The notes under the pieces: model-generated
Seen by the model: only the letters and a program-made list of their open reading frames with translations
Database searches by the model: none
What the model was told of the DNA's origin: nothing
Made by a program: the position numbers and the translations under genes
Source: Atrichornis clamosus
Lineage: Eukaryota > Chordata > Aves > Passeriformes > Menuridae
Assembly: GCA_013400975.1 (NCBI GenBank)
Contig: WBMZ01000268.1
Span: 33,009 to 97,008 of the forward strand
Reading direction: 5' to 3'
DNA length: 64,000 nt
Part shown: positions 1 to 12,604 of the stretch, in pieces
Layout: the number at the start of each line of letters is the position of its first letter
Numbering within the stretch: the first letter of the stretch is position 1

Positions 1-3000
1 TGTTTATATTCTCATATGCTTTAGAAACCTGGCCTTAACCAACACCATTTCTTACTCATGTAGTGTTTATGTTGATAAATCTTTGAGGTGACATTTCTAA
101 AAATACCTTGACCATGTAATTCACTTTTAGTCTCTATGTTTTGCAGTTTTTCTGTGGGAAGTTAAATTCTTCTTGCATTGCACAATTCCAAAGAGTATTT
201 CTTTTCAGTAATATTTCAGAAATCTCTCTTCCAGTTTCCATCCAGTTGTTGTATACCACATATTATCTCTATCCTCAGAATATATTTTACAATTTTTTTC
301 AAAGCAATTTTTTACTAAAGAAGATTTGCTTGTGTCTATACTTTATAACAATCATATTTCTGTCTCATCTTTACAATATTTCAAATTCTTCTTTTTATTT
401 TTTTCCCCCCAAAACTTGCACATCCCACAGTGATGTAAATCTTGACCTTGCACATATTTCTAGCTGATGGAGGTATGATCTAGGAACCTTTGGTACTAAT
501 ACTAAGTTAAACAGATTTTAAAACTTGAAAATCTTATACAGTCTGAAGTGGTTGTTAGATCTACTTTTAAAGAAATCTGGAAAGACTTGAATTATTCAAT
601 ATATTATTTTGAAATTTAATATCAAGTTTGATATTACTCCACTTTAAAACCTTTTTCCTGCATTATGTATGGCCTCACAGACAGTTTTTGCACACATTTC
701 AGCAGGCAGAGTTTCCCCTTCGAACAGATACCGACATTAAAAAAGAAAGAAATTAAAAATTTTATGAAAAATATATATGTGTTCATATGATGTGCACAAT
801 AATAAACCATAAACCAAAATAATATGCAGGTAATAATTCAGCACCATTGGAATGTGCCTGGAAGTTCTAACACTACTTGCCACTCAGACCTGAGAGATCT
901 AAATAGGGATTTGGTGTATTTCAGAGGATGAGCACCTGTGAACTGTTTAAGACACACAGAGAAATGCTCAGTGTATTTCTAAATCGATTCCCTTTTAGGG
1001 TCCTCTTTCTTTAATGTACCTACAGCGATAAAGGACTGTGTCTGCCAAGATGTCACCACTCTGTGGTCCAAAGATGATGTCACTGAATGCATGGCTAGAT
1101 ATGCAGAAATATGTTGCATTTCCTGTACCACACCAGTGCCTCATATTGATTTGCATAATTCAATCAGAACAAAGCACCTATTTCAAATTGGAAGAAGTCA
1201 TTGAATTGCCACCTAGGGCCTCCTACTTTAAGGAGTTAAATCTGTGATTGCACTGCCTGAGACTGTATACTTTTGGTTGCCTTTACCAGTTTCTTTCACC
1301 TCTCTTTACCTCCCATAACCTGCACCAAATAAAGCAGGTGCCTCCTCAGTTCAGTGAATCAGCCATGTCTAGAAATAATCAGAAAAGGGCAGTCCTGTCG
1401 TTAAGCAGTTGGAATAACATCTCCAAACTGACACAAAATACATATGAGACCATAAGACTGCATAAATCATACACAATTGCAAGGATTTTTCACAGACATG
1501 TGTAATATCTGTTATCACTTTCTATCGAGCAATAAAGAGAGTCCACAGCAGGTAACATTGGTCCAGTGCCTAAAGTTAGGTGACCTGGACCTGAAGCAGA
1601 TTTTAGTTCAGAAAAAAGTTGTAATGGGCTTAAATACAAGTTTCCGAAGAGTATTACTGAAGTCAGTGGGTCTTAAGAACATAATTAGCCCTAAACGTGT
1701 TAACTGGTGGGAGTTTTTCCTTCTGTATACTTATTTAGAAAGAAAAGCTACTCTTACTTTTGCTTTCTTTTATTCATTTTGTGACATCTCTAGGGCTGAT
1801 AGCGTCGCTGGGACTGAAATTAAAGACTGACTTCTCTGTGCCTCTGTATTTGTTTTCAATGTTTTTCTTATAGTCTAAACTTCTGAAATCACCTGGACAC
1901 TCTGGAATCCAGGCTTTCATTTAAAAAATTTAAGACTCCTATGCTTCACAGAGATGGAGAAAGGTTTGAATACATGTTCAAATTTATCTTGACAGTTTAG
2001 CAATCAGGAAACAAAAAAAAGAAGGAATGAAAATCTTTAAAGCATCATTACTTTTAAATTGATCTGATGATAAGTGGAGTTTCATTTAGTGGCTCTGAAA
2101 TGTTGAAATAGGCAATTCTAATCTCCATAGTGCAATGGGACAAAAGGTTCACTGGAATGAAACACTGCAAAGAATGACTTATTAACAAATGCATGCTTTA
2201 ATTGTAAGAACTTACGTACAGATGTTTCTGCCCTGACTTTAGCTGGAAATGGTTTAGTCCATGTAGGAAGCTAGACTATTTCATCTCTCCACATCGTCCT
2301 CGTTAGCTGAAACAATTGCCAAAGAATAGCTAATTAATAAGAAGGACCCTGAGAAAGAAGGGTTCTGGCACTCAAAGTGAGCAAGAATAGTGATCTCTAA
2401 GTGGAAGCAAAATTTTTCAAATATTCACCATTTTGGGCAGCTGACTTAAACTGAAAAGTCAGACACTTCAGGTATAAGATACTTATCCCTCTTCTTATTT
2501 TGCCTTCTTGTGTTACCAAGAAGCCTATTCCTAAAGAATATACATTTCTAGATTTGCTTGTCTATTCTCCTATTTTATGAGGAACGCAATTAACAAAACT
2601 ACTGTGCAATGAGAAGAATCTTTTTTAAAATTTGCCAAGTTTACATGAAGTCTGGACACATTTGTAGTGAATAGTATTTTCTGTACATAAACATCTCTCA
2701 ACACTCTTTCTAACCTGCTGAAGTTTTGATTAGCTCCTTATTTCTTCTGGATCCATTTGTCCATTGCCAATTGTTTGTATTCTGTAGGAATGTCTGGTCC
2801 CTAAGACAGCTTCAGGTATTAAATAAACTATGTCACAGCAGGTCAGCTACTTATAACTGCAGCCACTTGAAAACAGTAGCAGTAGGAGAGCCAAGTGAGA
2901 TTATCATACACATTTGAGAACAGAACAAGTCGTCAAGGAAAACAAAAGTCTCTCACAGAAATAAATACTAGAAAAAGAGTCCAATTACAGAACAAGCACA

Positions 3001-4959
3001 TCATAAGTTCTTTTTCTTCCTCCAAACAATAATAACAATGCTGGGGAAACAGGAATTTTAATTTAAAGACTAAGTACTTTTCAATTACACCAAATTGAAG
3101 TTTGAATTAGACAAGGGTTATCTTGTTAATGCATGTACTTCACATTAATACTGGGGAAAGTGAAGAAAGATATCTTATCAAATACATGGTAATACCCACA
3201 AGATGACAGATTTCACCAAAACCATTAATTTGTCAGCATAATTCCTTATCCTTTATTTACTTTGCTCATGTCTAGATAGTTATTCAAAATTTGAGTCGCT
3301 ATCAGCCAGGTAGCCAATCCATAAGACAATTAAATTAGAAAAAGAAAAAAAAAGTAAGAAGGAAAAGTTAGAGCGCAGAAATGCTTTCCATAGGTGTTGA
3401 CTCCTGTCCAGACAACTAACAAGGGAAATATAGCAACTTTTCCATAGTAGCAACTGAAGTCTCAAAATAGATAAAGTTAGGTGAGCAAAAGATAATAACA
3501 ATGACACAGCATGGTCAAAGTACATTTCTCATAGGAAAGTGTATTCCATATAGTATTTAATTTAGTTAACTATCTATCAATAGGAATATCAATAATAAAT
3601 TAATAGCTGTCTGGTAGGTATCATCCAAAGGTTCTCTCAAATAGAGATCTTACTGACTACATTTTATAAAAATTGTCATAATTTTTTTCTTAAGTGTATG
3701 TCAGTCCTTTTTATGCTTGTAGCAGAGAGAATTCCGTTGTTTTTTTAAATACGGTGCTCTTTATCTGGCTAGTAGTGGGAAAACATTTAATATTTTTTTT
3801 TCTAATTCTAATTACATATATGTAACTTTGTGATTCTGTAATTTAAATACTTTTACATCCATATTTCTTCCTGCTGAATGTTTGGGAGAAGTTTTAATTT
3901 ATAAAATTAAAACATACTTGAGCTCATATTTACACTTTTAATGAGTCCTCACCAAGAAATTCTGTCTTCCTGGGAAGCCAAATATTAAAAGACTGGACCT
4001 GTTTGAAAAAAAAAAATGGGTTTTCTTGTACAAGTCCAACAGAGAAACAGAGAAAGTTGGATCATCAAACTTTTCTCTTACTTAAAGCAGTTACATTCCT
4101 TTCAAGTACAGCGCATGGAAAATGTTATCAGTAATATAAGCAGATACCAAGGCAGGAGGCATAAAAGTTACTGTCCCTGCTGACCCCACCATTTACCTAA
4201 AATTCAGTGTCTGACAGCTTATTTCTGTTAGAAAGAGGAATAGGTGGAGACAAATATTTTAGATATTGTTCTGTTTATTTACAAACAGTGGAAGTTAACT
4301 TTTCTTACTCTCAAAACAGTAGGAATGAAAAGACCAGAGGCAGTTTCCTTGCTTGCAGTTCAAACTCCCTTCTCAGCTCAACATCATTAAATAAATAGCT
4401 TCCTTTCTTAGCAGAAAGCTGAGGAAAGGTAAGAGTGTTTCTCCCTTTTTATCTTGGCCTCCTGTTTCTTTTATTTGTGGTGAACTTTTAGTAATTTTCT
4501 TCAATTTATCACATCAGTCTGCCTTCCCCTCCTTTGCTGTTATCTGACAATTGAGAAAATCCTGGAACCACAAGACCTAAGTTAGTATTAAGGGGCTCAC
4601 ATTACTGCAAACCTAAACAATGTCTCAAAAAATTAAAGGAAGCAATTAAAGAAAGTTTGCTGGTAGCTAAATTGAAACATTTCTATTGTTTTTTCTTTGG
4701 GCCCTTGTCAAAGAGGAGAATAGCTGGTCAGGAGCCAATTAATCTACTTAGCCTCAGTGAGAGATGGCAATCACATTCAACAAATTTCAGTGAATAAAAC
4801 AACTGTACCACTGGTTTATTTGCCATCTGGGGGCACTTTTTTTATGCTCAACAATATAATTTCCCCTATGATAGTCAATATATACAGTGATACTGAATGT
4901 CAGGTGCTGAGAATATTGTCCCACTGCTGGGGATTTGTCTGCTTGGGCTCAAGGCCAAC
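1..4959. other. AT-rich intergenic sequence, no gene recognised
   Basis: I see no repeat family, RNA gene or convincing exon here. Open frames are short, and their codon use does not differ from the background. A minus-strand acceptor-like site near 3041 (pyrimidine run ending CCCCAG) opens a frame of about 36 codons, but its downstream donor is ordinary and the peptide is not recognisable. Near 1150 there is an octamer-like ATTTGCATAAT motif, the kind of site bound by POU factors, but a single copy means little. The stretch is best read as intergenic or intronic DNA. Confidence 0.6.
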
Positions 4960-5400
4960 TTAGATAATGTGCGGGTGCCTGGTCTAGAAGAGAGCTGTTG
5001 GCAAAAGCTGTGCTAGAAAACCTCCGTGGAGGCTCCTCCTGAACAGGTCTGCTAAGGTACCCCAGCGAGAAATCCTTCTCCTTGCCCAGGAGCTGGTTTA
5101 AGACGAGGCTTGCACCCGAGGCACTGCCAGAGCCGCTCCGCAGTTACAGCTTGCACATACCTGCTGATCCAGATCTGGATTCTGACCCTCGGGTTGACCT
5201 CTGGACCTGACCCCTGCGGGGACTTGCCCGGCACTCACCGGATCGTGGACTGGTGTGGCAGTGCTCTGCTGCCCCTCGGGATGCCCCTGGGGATGCCCCT
5301 TCAGTCCTGGCCCCCAAGAAGCAGCCAACCCACTCTAAAGGTTCAGTAAAAGGCTACAAAACCACCAATAAAGGAAATAAACAGCTTTCAGGCACCTGCA
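4960..5400 (+). repeat. GC-rich block, probable old LTR
   Basis: About 330 bases near 5020-5345 are markedly GC-rich and contain a dozen or so CpGs, in sharp contrast to the AT-rich flanks. The block carries repeated CTGGA/CTGACC-type steps (for example around 5165-5225) and a canonical AATAAA at 5367-5372 near its right edge. That layout resembles the R-U5 part of a plus-strand bird endogenous-retrovirus LTR. I could not find paired TG...CA ends with a target duplication, so the limits are approximate. Alternatives are an orphan CpG-rich promoter or another GC-rich repeat. Several overlapping short frames inside it are by-products of the base composition. Confidence 0.45.
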
Positions 5401-6819
5401 GGGTACAGGAAAGCACAGGTTAGAACAACAAACAATTGCTCTGAAGGCAAACTCTTGTAAGTAAACAAAATATAGGAGTGCCTGCCCTGAAAATTGTGTG
5501 TGCTACAGTCTTTCTTTCCAAGTGTATGCAAAAGCACTACATGCCTACTACCTACACTACTACATTCACTGAAAACTTTGCCAATCCTGAAACACATTTA
5601 TCAGGTGATTTGACCCTGATATATAGCTCAAAGTGAAAAAAAGATGTAAATACAATCTGTGTTGCATCTCCTTATAATGGATGTCATATTCATTTTTAAT
5701 GCCATTTTTTTAAGATGCCTGACTTAGTTCATTTAACAAGCCATAGATTTTAATGAAAAAAGTATTTGACTGTCTCCAATAAGAATTATAATAATTAAAA
5801 TTATTTCAACTACATTATCGTTAGAGGCCCCAGGTTAAATGAATTCACATCAGCTTCTAACACATTTGCACACATCATAAATCCTCTGCTTCTTTTCTGT
5901 GCTTTGTTCAATAACGTTTCTTGAAATATTCAGTTTATGGGGAAACACAATCTCCGAAACTTTTTTTTCTACATATATATTTATAGAGAAGAATCAATTG
6001 TTTCTTATCAAAGAGTGATTTATTAATGGAAGTGCATAACAGAAGGAATAATCCTCCAGATACCTGGTAACTTCTTACTTAGTCTGTAAACTAGATGTAC
6101 CTTGCATTTCTTACATCCCAAGTAAAATGCAGATCCATTCTTGGTAAGTGATAACTTAGTCCACAATTTTTTTTTATTAAATCATTAAGAGTGCTTGCAT
6201 AGCAAAATGGCACTCATTGTAAAAAAGTAGTAGAGAATCTGATCAACACTTATAAAAAAAAATGTTGAGGCTGAAAAATACTGTCAGGTCTGAGAAACAC
6301 TTTCAAGTGCTCTTAACACTTTTTCAAAAAGAAAAATAATGACACAAAAACTCACAGTATATACAAATGTGCTGGTGAGCTGAAGTTAGAAGTTAGTTAT
6401 ATAGAGCAAGGTCAGAATATAATGCAGCAAAGCTGAATGGCCATGAAGACTAAAGAGGTACCAGTGAATTGTAGATTAATAGTATAAGGTGCGGTGCCAT
6501 GTAGGCACAGATAGCTCTGAAAAATTATTTGTAAACTTGGAGTTTATACTTGGAAACTGCAGGTGGATTTCAGGGAAGAGAATGACACACAAGAAATATG
6601 TCCACCAATACGAGGAGACTGAAAAATGCAGCTTTAAATCTAGACTGTATCCCTTCCCACTGAGACAGAGAGGAAAATGAATAGTATACTTCTCTGGAGG
6701 TCCTATCAGCTAGATCATACATTTGTGGTTACCTGTGTTCAGGTAAACTAAACTTAGGGAATATTAACCAGACTGTTGTAGAGAATGAAAACCACATTTT
6801 ATTAGCTGAGATAGAGATG
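5401..6819. other. AT-rich intergenic sequence
   Basis: Nothing recognisable apart from A/T homopolymer runs. A donor-like GTAAGTGA occurs at about 6144 on the plus strand, but the open sequence before it is only about 20 bases, so no exon is called. Confidence 0.55.
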
Positions 6820-7205
6820 TGTGTCTTGCTGATACAAGCAGGAGTGGGGGTGTCATTGCTGTCTATAAATATCTAATGCAGAGAAAGAACAAGAGAGATT
6901 CAGGTCTATTTATGCTAAAGACCCACTTTGGCATAGGTATGAATGAACCATGAATACATTCACTGCAGACTAGATTATTTCCAAACAGCACAGTGAAGTG
7001 CTGAACAGGTTGTTTGGAGGCTTGAGGGAGAATACCTTCAAGTTTTTTCAGCTTCTCAGTTCTAGAAAATGGTTAAAAAAGGCATACATAACAGTAGATG
7101 ATCCTGCAGTAGCTGATGACCCAGGAGTGCCCTTCCAGCCTTGTGGTACCTGGCATGGTGGCATGATGGAGATAACAAAGATTAGCAAAACCCGAGATCT
7201 ACTAG
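6820..7205 (+). mobile_element. Ancient CR1-like LINE fragment (3' region)
   Basis: The order of short matches follows the 3' part of old amniote CR1/L3-type elements: TATAAATATCTAATGC, then GAGAGATTCAG, then a 'TTTATGCTAAAGACC' block, then an 'ATGAATACATT' block, and finally a CCTTCCAGCC motif near 7132-7141. In these LINEs this region encodes the end of the ORF2 reverse-transcriptase protein and the 3' UTR. All frames are broken and divergence is high, so this copy is old and inactive. Family assignment rests on remembered consensus features, not on an alignment. Boundaries are uncertain by tens of bases. Confidence 0.5.
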
Positions 7206-10200
7206 GATGAGTTTGTTACACATCAGACCACAATTGTTTTACTAATCTATTTTTTCACTATATTGCTCTGAAATATGAGATTGTTTACTGTTGGTGGAAT
7301 TATTAACCATTTTGCACAGACTATATATATATATTATTTCTACTGTAAACCCCCCCCCCCCCAACTATTTTAACATTATAAAATGCTCTTACAGGAATAT
7401 TTATTGTAAAATCACCCTTCATAGAGTCACGCCTGATCTGAATCATATTCTGTATTTACCATTTCAAATGGATACAGAATAGATTAGTGCAGAAAGGCAA
7501 AGGAGGTGTCCAGATTTTCCAAGGGCTGTAGACAACACTGGAGGGGAGTGAATGCTCTAATACACTGTTTCTGAAATTGGTGGAGCTTACTGAAAACAGG
7601 ACTTGTTACTCATTGACAGTGTTTGGCCTCTGTCATATACATGGGAAGTTAATTCAGTTGCTTCCTAACTTTCCAGTCCTTTCTTTGGCCCATTGAAACT
7701 CAGGATGATCCTTACCACTGTGGCTGGTGAGCACTTCCCTATGTACTGCTCTGTCAGGCATCTTCTCTGCTGCATTTTCTGAAATTACACTGAGTTGTGG
7801 AAAATCAGAGCTTTATAATGCTCATGCTGTGTTCACTTCTTCAGTGACTGATGTGACATTTTGGTTGTTCTCATGCATGACATTTAGAATCAGGAAACTC
7901 TGAAACTGCAGTGCTGTCAGAAAGCTGCAGCTCAAGCAAGGCTCGTTCAGCAGCAGGTGATGTTTGTGTGGCAGCTGCAGCTATGGATTTTCTAAGGATT
8001 TTTTTTTTTTTAGGGCAGGTGGCTTCCTATCCAGCTCCACTGCAAGAGACAAGAGAACCTTAAAAAAAGAAACCCTAGATGGTCATTGCCTTGTTCTGCA
8101 TCCTGCACTGCTAAGGCTCTGTCTAAAGAGCTAAGGCTGTCTAAACTCACAGTTCACAAAATCCAGCAACCATGTCACATATCTCGAGCAGTGTGCTCGA
8201 GATTTTCCATACATTTCTCTGAGTTACTGCAGTCTTGCACAAGGCTGCAACACTTCACACACATAGGCCAGCACCTATAATTCTTTGGTTCTGTTGAGTT
8301 TGGGACAAGCTGTGTCCTCAGCATGGACAATGACTGTAGAGTCCCATGGGGAAGTGCTTTCCAATCCTTTATCTGTGCTACCTTCTGTTAGATTGTTACT
8401 AAAGGACATGCCAATAAAGAAGGCTGAGCCTGATCTTACCCACTGATTTCAGGCTCATATAATACCTCCTGGCCTTGACAGCTCCCTATGTTGCATATTA
8501 TATGGTGAGTGTTTAGCAAAACCAGTTATCCTGCAGGACTTGGGTTACCTTTGGCAAGGTCATACCCTAGTTTGTCTTTCGTTCATATGCTTTTTTAGTC
8601 TCACTTTAATCTCCTCCTCTATAAGGTAGCTGCCCATGCTGATGTCTCAGCATCCACACCAATCCTACTCTGCAGCACACTGGGGCCCTGGTTGCACAGA
8701 TGTTGGTTTATTCTTGGGACTAGTTTTCTCTAAAGCAAAACATGGGCATGGTTGTCGTGAGTGATGGCTATGAAAAATCAGCAATGGCAAGAATGGATCA
8801 GATTTGTCCCCTATCATTCTGTGAGTACCTCTCCAAAACCTTCTTTCTGGTGCACTTCCAAAAGCCTCCATGCAACTGTATTCCTGTTATCATGCCACAC
8901 TCCAGGGTGTGCAGCAAAACCTCAATTTCATTATATAAGTCAGTAGCTATGAAATGCAGCTTTCAAACTATTACAGACACTTGCAACTAAAAAATTCATA
9001 GAAAAAGTATTTTTCTGTTGTATGACCAAGAAACCCAAAGCTTTGCAGGGTGGCAGCTGTCAGCATAATGTAGAAGGGATAATGGTCACATTGCTGTGTG
9101 ACAGTACAGTCACTCTACACTCTACACAGGGTGTCTGACACCGTCCCATGGAGCAGACACTTTCAATTCTGTAGTCTCAGCCCCTGTTCCTGTCACTTGC
9201 ATTTACACAACACCATCACCTTTAATACCTGCATCAGCCAGCCTTTGCTTGGCCTCTTCTATAGGTCTCTTCTATTCTTATTGACTCCTCTCCAGACTTC
9301 AAAGAAGTTTCCCCTACATTGTTTTCCATATCCCAGCATTTCTCTCTTGCCATAAGAATGCCACAGCAGCCTAACTGAACCATGGCAAATATCTTAGCTC
9401 CTCCTCATCAGTCAAATGTTTGTTAGTAGAAAATATATTTGTTTGTGATTCATTGGACTCTGACCAGGACCCACTGAAAGTAATCCAGAGCTTGTCCTTC
9501 AACCTACATTTACTAAGGTTTACCTTTAAGCACACACATATTCTATTTAGGGCATGCTCTGCCTAATCCCAGATGATATAGTATCAAGAGAACCAACTCA
9601 TACTAACTGTGAAAACTGTTTCTTCAGTTCGTTGCAGATCAACTCTAAGGCTACAGATAAATAGGCCAATGATAATGGGCAAACCCTAAAAAACAGCCTG
9701 TGTCTAAGAGCACTGTGCCATTTGGAAGCATAAATGAATATACAAAGCAGGTATACATAAAGAATAGCTGTCTTCTGGAGCCAGCATACCTAACAAAAAT
9801 ACCCAGATGTAATGGATAGGAAGAGGCTTACATTTGTGTTGAGAACACTGGGTATTACCTAGAATCAATGGCTCAAAATATTTTATTCCTAGGTCTGCTT
9901 TTCTACTTGAGCCAGCTTCAATTAGGCCAAGCAGTGTCAGAGAGCAGTGACATTTCAAATATCTTTATTTACTTGAGTCGCTGGGAATCTCTCAGTGCCT
10001 CTTCTGACAAAACACACGGATTAGATACCAGCTCCAGCAGGTTATTTAAAGAAAGGCAAAGAACTAGAACATGCTATTTTCTGAGAAACAGGAGTTTCTT
10101 CTCATGTCCAAGAACCAGCTACATGGCAGAACTGGTGTAAGGCCTCCAAGGTGCACAGAGAAGATGTTGGTGAGATTGTGGTGAGGACTTAGGAACCACG

Positions 10201-10509
10201 GTAGCTTTATTCCAGGTGATCCGCAAGAGCTCTTCTGCAACTACCTGCCAGGTTTGCATCCCAACAGGGTGAGGTTTAGCATCATGCCCTGGATGAACAT
10301 CATTCTGCTACATGTTGTTGGCCATTGCTGGCTTAGTAATGGGCCTCTAGCAAATAGCAGGTAGTTTCTTGGATGCCTTTGGTGAGAGGAGGCATTCACA
10401 TATATGCCTGCAGTTTTAATAACTCCTGTGGGGTATCCTTAGTTTGCAAACCTGAATGTCTTCCTCTTCCTTCCCCACCTCCTCACTGGTAGTGATGCTT
10501 TCCCCTGTC
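7206..10509. other. Intergenic sequence with a C-run, a hairpin and a signal-peptide-like frame
   Basis: No gene is supported. Items visible are a run of 13 C at 7350-7362, a perfect 10-bp-stem hairpin at 8181-8203, and a 90-codon plus-strand frame at 9868-10140 whose N-terminus resembles a signal peptide. A possible plus-strand mini-exon of 52 bases lies between a CTGATTTCAG acceptor and GTGAGTG near 8505; sites of this quality are common in noncoding DNA. Confidence 0.5.
8181..8203. repeat. Perfect inverted repeat (10-bp arms, 3-base loop)
   Basis: ATCTCGAGCA is followed by GTG and then by its exact reverse complement TGCTCGAGAT. It would form a tight hairpin as RNA, and it contains two XhoI-type CTCGAG hexamers. 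No repeat family or small RNA is recognised around it. Confidence 0.8.
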
Positions 10510-11160
10510 AGGACTTGTTGCTTGCGCCTTTTCTCGAGGCAGGAAGGGTGTGAGGGGGCGAGGTCCAGCCACAGCAATCTTCCAGGAAGCATCCCTTGTC
10601 GAGCTGCTCCTGCAGGCTTCACAAATCCCTTCGCACACACCAGGCTCTCCCTGCGAGGTGTGTGCAGGCAGGCACACGCGCACACACGATCCAAGCAACC
10701 AGCAGAGACAGAGAGGCTGGAGGGGTTCTTCGTTTAGCATTCCGAGGTTTAATGGGGAACCGCACTCAAAAACTTCCAGTGACAATGAGCCTATGGAGAG
10801 CTTGTGCAGAAGATTTTATAGGGGGGTAGAAAGGGGGGGAGAGCACATCAGGGTCCAATGAGGAGAGGGTCCAGGGACACAGATAAGGGGGAGTGACAGG
10901 GTTACAACCAGTAGGGGACGGAGAGGGGAGGAGAAAGGGAGCCAGAGCCAATGGGGACCCAAACAAGGGAGAACTTTCCAGAACTGGGGTAAGGGTTTAT
11001 GGATGACTGACAGAGGGATTAACATAATGGGGTGTACACCAACCAGGAGACAAACCATTACATTAACTTAGGGGCAGAACTATAAGGCAAAACCATACAT
11101 ACAGCGAAGGCAGGGGAAAACCTTGAAATAGTGGCAGTTTCAACCACCGCAACAAAGACT
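10510..11160 (-). mobile_element. Solo LTR of an endogenous retrovirus, with 6-bp target duplication
   Basis: The element proper is 10516-11154 (639 bp). On the plus strand it begins TGTTGC and ends GCAACA, a perfect 6-bp terminal inverted repeat of the TG...CA kind. It is flanked by AGGACT (10510-10515) and AAGACT (11155-11160), a 6-bp target duplication with one mismatch, as produced by class II (ERVK-type) and alpharetroviral integrases. Orientation is minus: read that way there is a TATA box (CCCCTATAAAA) near 10813-10826 and an ATTAAA polyadenylation-like signal near 10748-10754. No gag, pol or env sequence adjoins it, so it is a solo LTR left by recombination. The open frames within it are not genes. 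Confidence 0.85.
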
Positions 11161-11195
11161 GGGCTGAGCATTCCCAAGGGCCATATAGCAGCTCT

Positions 11196-11290
11196 CATAG
11201 AATCATAGAATTGATAAGGTTGGAAAAGATCTTCAAGATCACCAAGTCCAACCTTGCTGCTGAAGCCCTTGTGTAAAATCTTTTAACTGC
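11196..11290 (-). mobile_element. CR1 LINE, 3' terminal fragment
   Basis: The sequence starts with TCATAGAATCATAGAATT and continues with GGTTGGAAAAGATCTTCAAG and a 'CCAAGTCCAACC' block. That is the reverse complement of the standard bird CR1 3' end. Homology fades after about 60-90 bases, giving the severe 5' truncation typical of CR1. It lies about 35 bp from the right end of the solo LTR at 10516-11154. Confidence 0.85.
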
Positions 11291-12223
11291 ACCAGGATAG
11301 CCAGTGCACAGGATTCTAAGCATTCAGTCTGTGTGTGTAAAATTAAAAAAAAACTAAACTCAAGGTTCATTCTCAAAGGATTTTTTTTTTCTTTTTATAT
11401 ACTAAAATTCATAGAAGTAGAAAATCTTCAAAGATTATTTGGATTTAAAAAAAAATATTGTTTTCAGCATTCTGCTTCCATACTATTTCCTAGTGTTGTG
11501 TTAATGCACAAATACAATAGACACTTTTCTTATGACTATTACGAAAGTAAAGAGGCCACAGTGTGAATTGCAACAAGGCCCATAGATTTTCTTGCCCTTT
11601 TTCCTTTTAAAACTTCCTTATTTTATGTTATCTTTCCTTTTCATCAATTTTCCTCTAAAATGCTTTTGAATGGCTTGGATAAAGCTATTTATTATAGTTT
11701 ATTCCCCTGGGTAAAGGGGTTAAATTAATTGTCTATAGGACTGCACTTGACTAGGTATGATTATTGGAAGCCTATCATTTAGGTTTTTATGAAAAGAATT
11801 AGGAGAATAATGAGTATTCCTGCAGCACCAAGCTAAAGTAGCATTATATCTGCAAGTTAAGAAAAGCTTCAAGAGGCTGAGAAGCATCATTTTCTCCCTT
11901 GATATACCATTTGCTGTTTGCACAATGATCTAAATTTAATACGAAAATCCTGTAACTCTTTACAAAGAAAAACAGCCAAAGGAAAATGGTGTCTTTCAAC
12001 ATACAGCAGACAGAGTCACTAAAGGTATAGCAGAATACTTTAACAAATAAAAGGTCATATGAGTTAATTAGGCTTTTTTCCTCTTCCATTTAATAAGAAA
12101 CAAAGTTGCCATGGAGACTCTCTGGATAATGCATTCTATTTTGGTACAAAAACACCTTTTAAAAAGAACATATCTAGTGAGGAATTTTCAAAGTGAGTGC
12201 TCTGGAAAAAAATGCATATGAAA
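11291..12223. other. AT-rich intergenic sequence
   Basis: No repeat or gene recognised. Short frames on both strands have background composition. Confidence 0.6.
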
Positions 12224-12604
12224 CCTTTTCTTTTTTTTTCTTTTTCTTCTTTTTCTTTTTCTTTTTCTTCTTCTTTTTCTTTTTCTTTTTCTTCTTCTTT
12301 TTCTTTTTCTTTTTCTTCTTCTTTTTCTTTTTCTTTTTCTTCTTCTTTTTCTTTTTCTTTTTCTTCTTCTTTTTCTTTTTCTTTTTCTTCTTCTTTTTCT
12401 TTTTCTTTTTCTTCTTCTTTTTCTTTTTCTTTTTCTTCTTCTTTTTCTTTTTCTTTTTCTTCTTCTTTTTCTTTTTCTTTTTCTTCTTCTTTTTCTTTTT
12501 CTTTTTCTTCTTCTTTTTCTTTTTCTTTTTCTTCTTCTTTTTCTTTTTCTTTTTCTTTTCCTTTTTCATTTTTTTCCCCTTTTCCTTTCTCTTTTTCTTT
12601 TCCT
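12224..12604. repeat. Homopyrimidine tract with 24-bp higher-order period
   Basis: For about 380 bases the plus strand is almost pure C/T; the only purine seen is an A at 12568. The core, roughly 12265-12557, is about twelve copies of a 24-base unit made of one CTTCTT step followed by three CTTTTT steps. The period shows in the fact that the text repeats exactly every 120 bases (5 units). Both ends degenerate into irregular CTTTT runs. Long homopurine-homopyrimidine mirror repeats can form triplex (H-DNA), stall polymerases and vary in length. The very long Lys- or Phe-only frames across it are artefacts. Confidence 0.95.
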
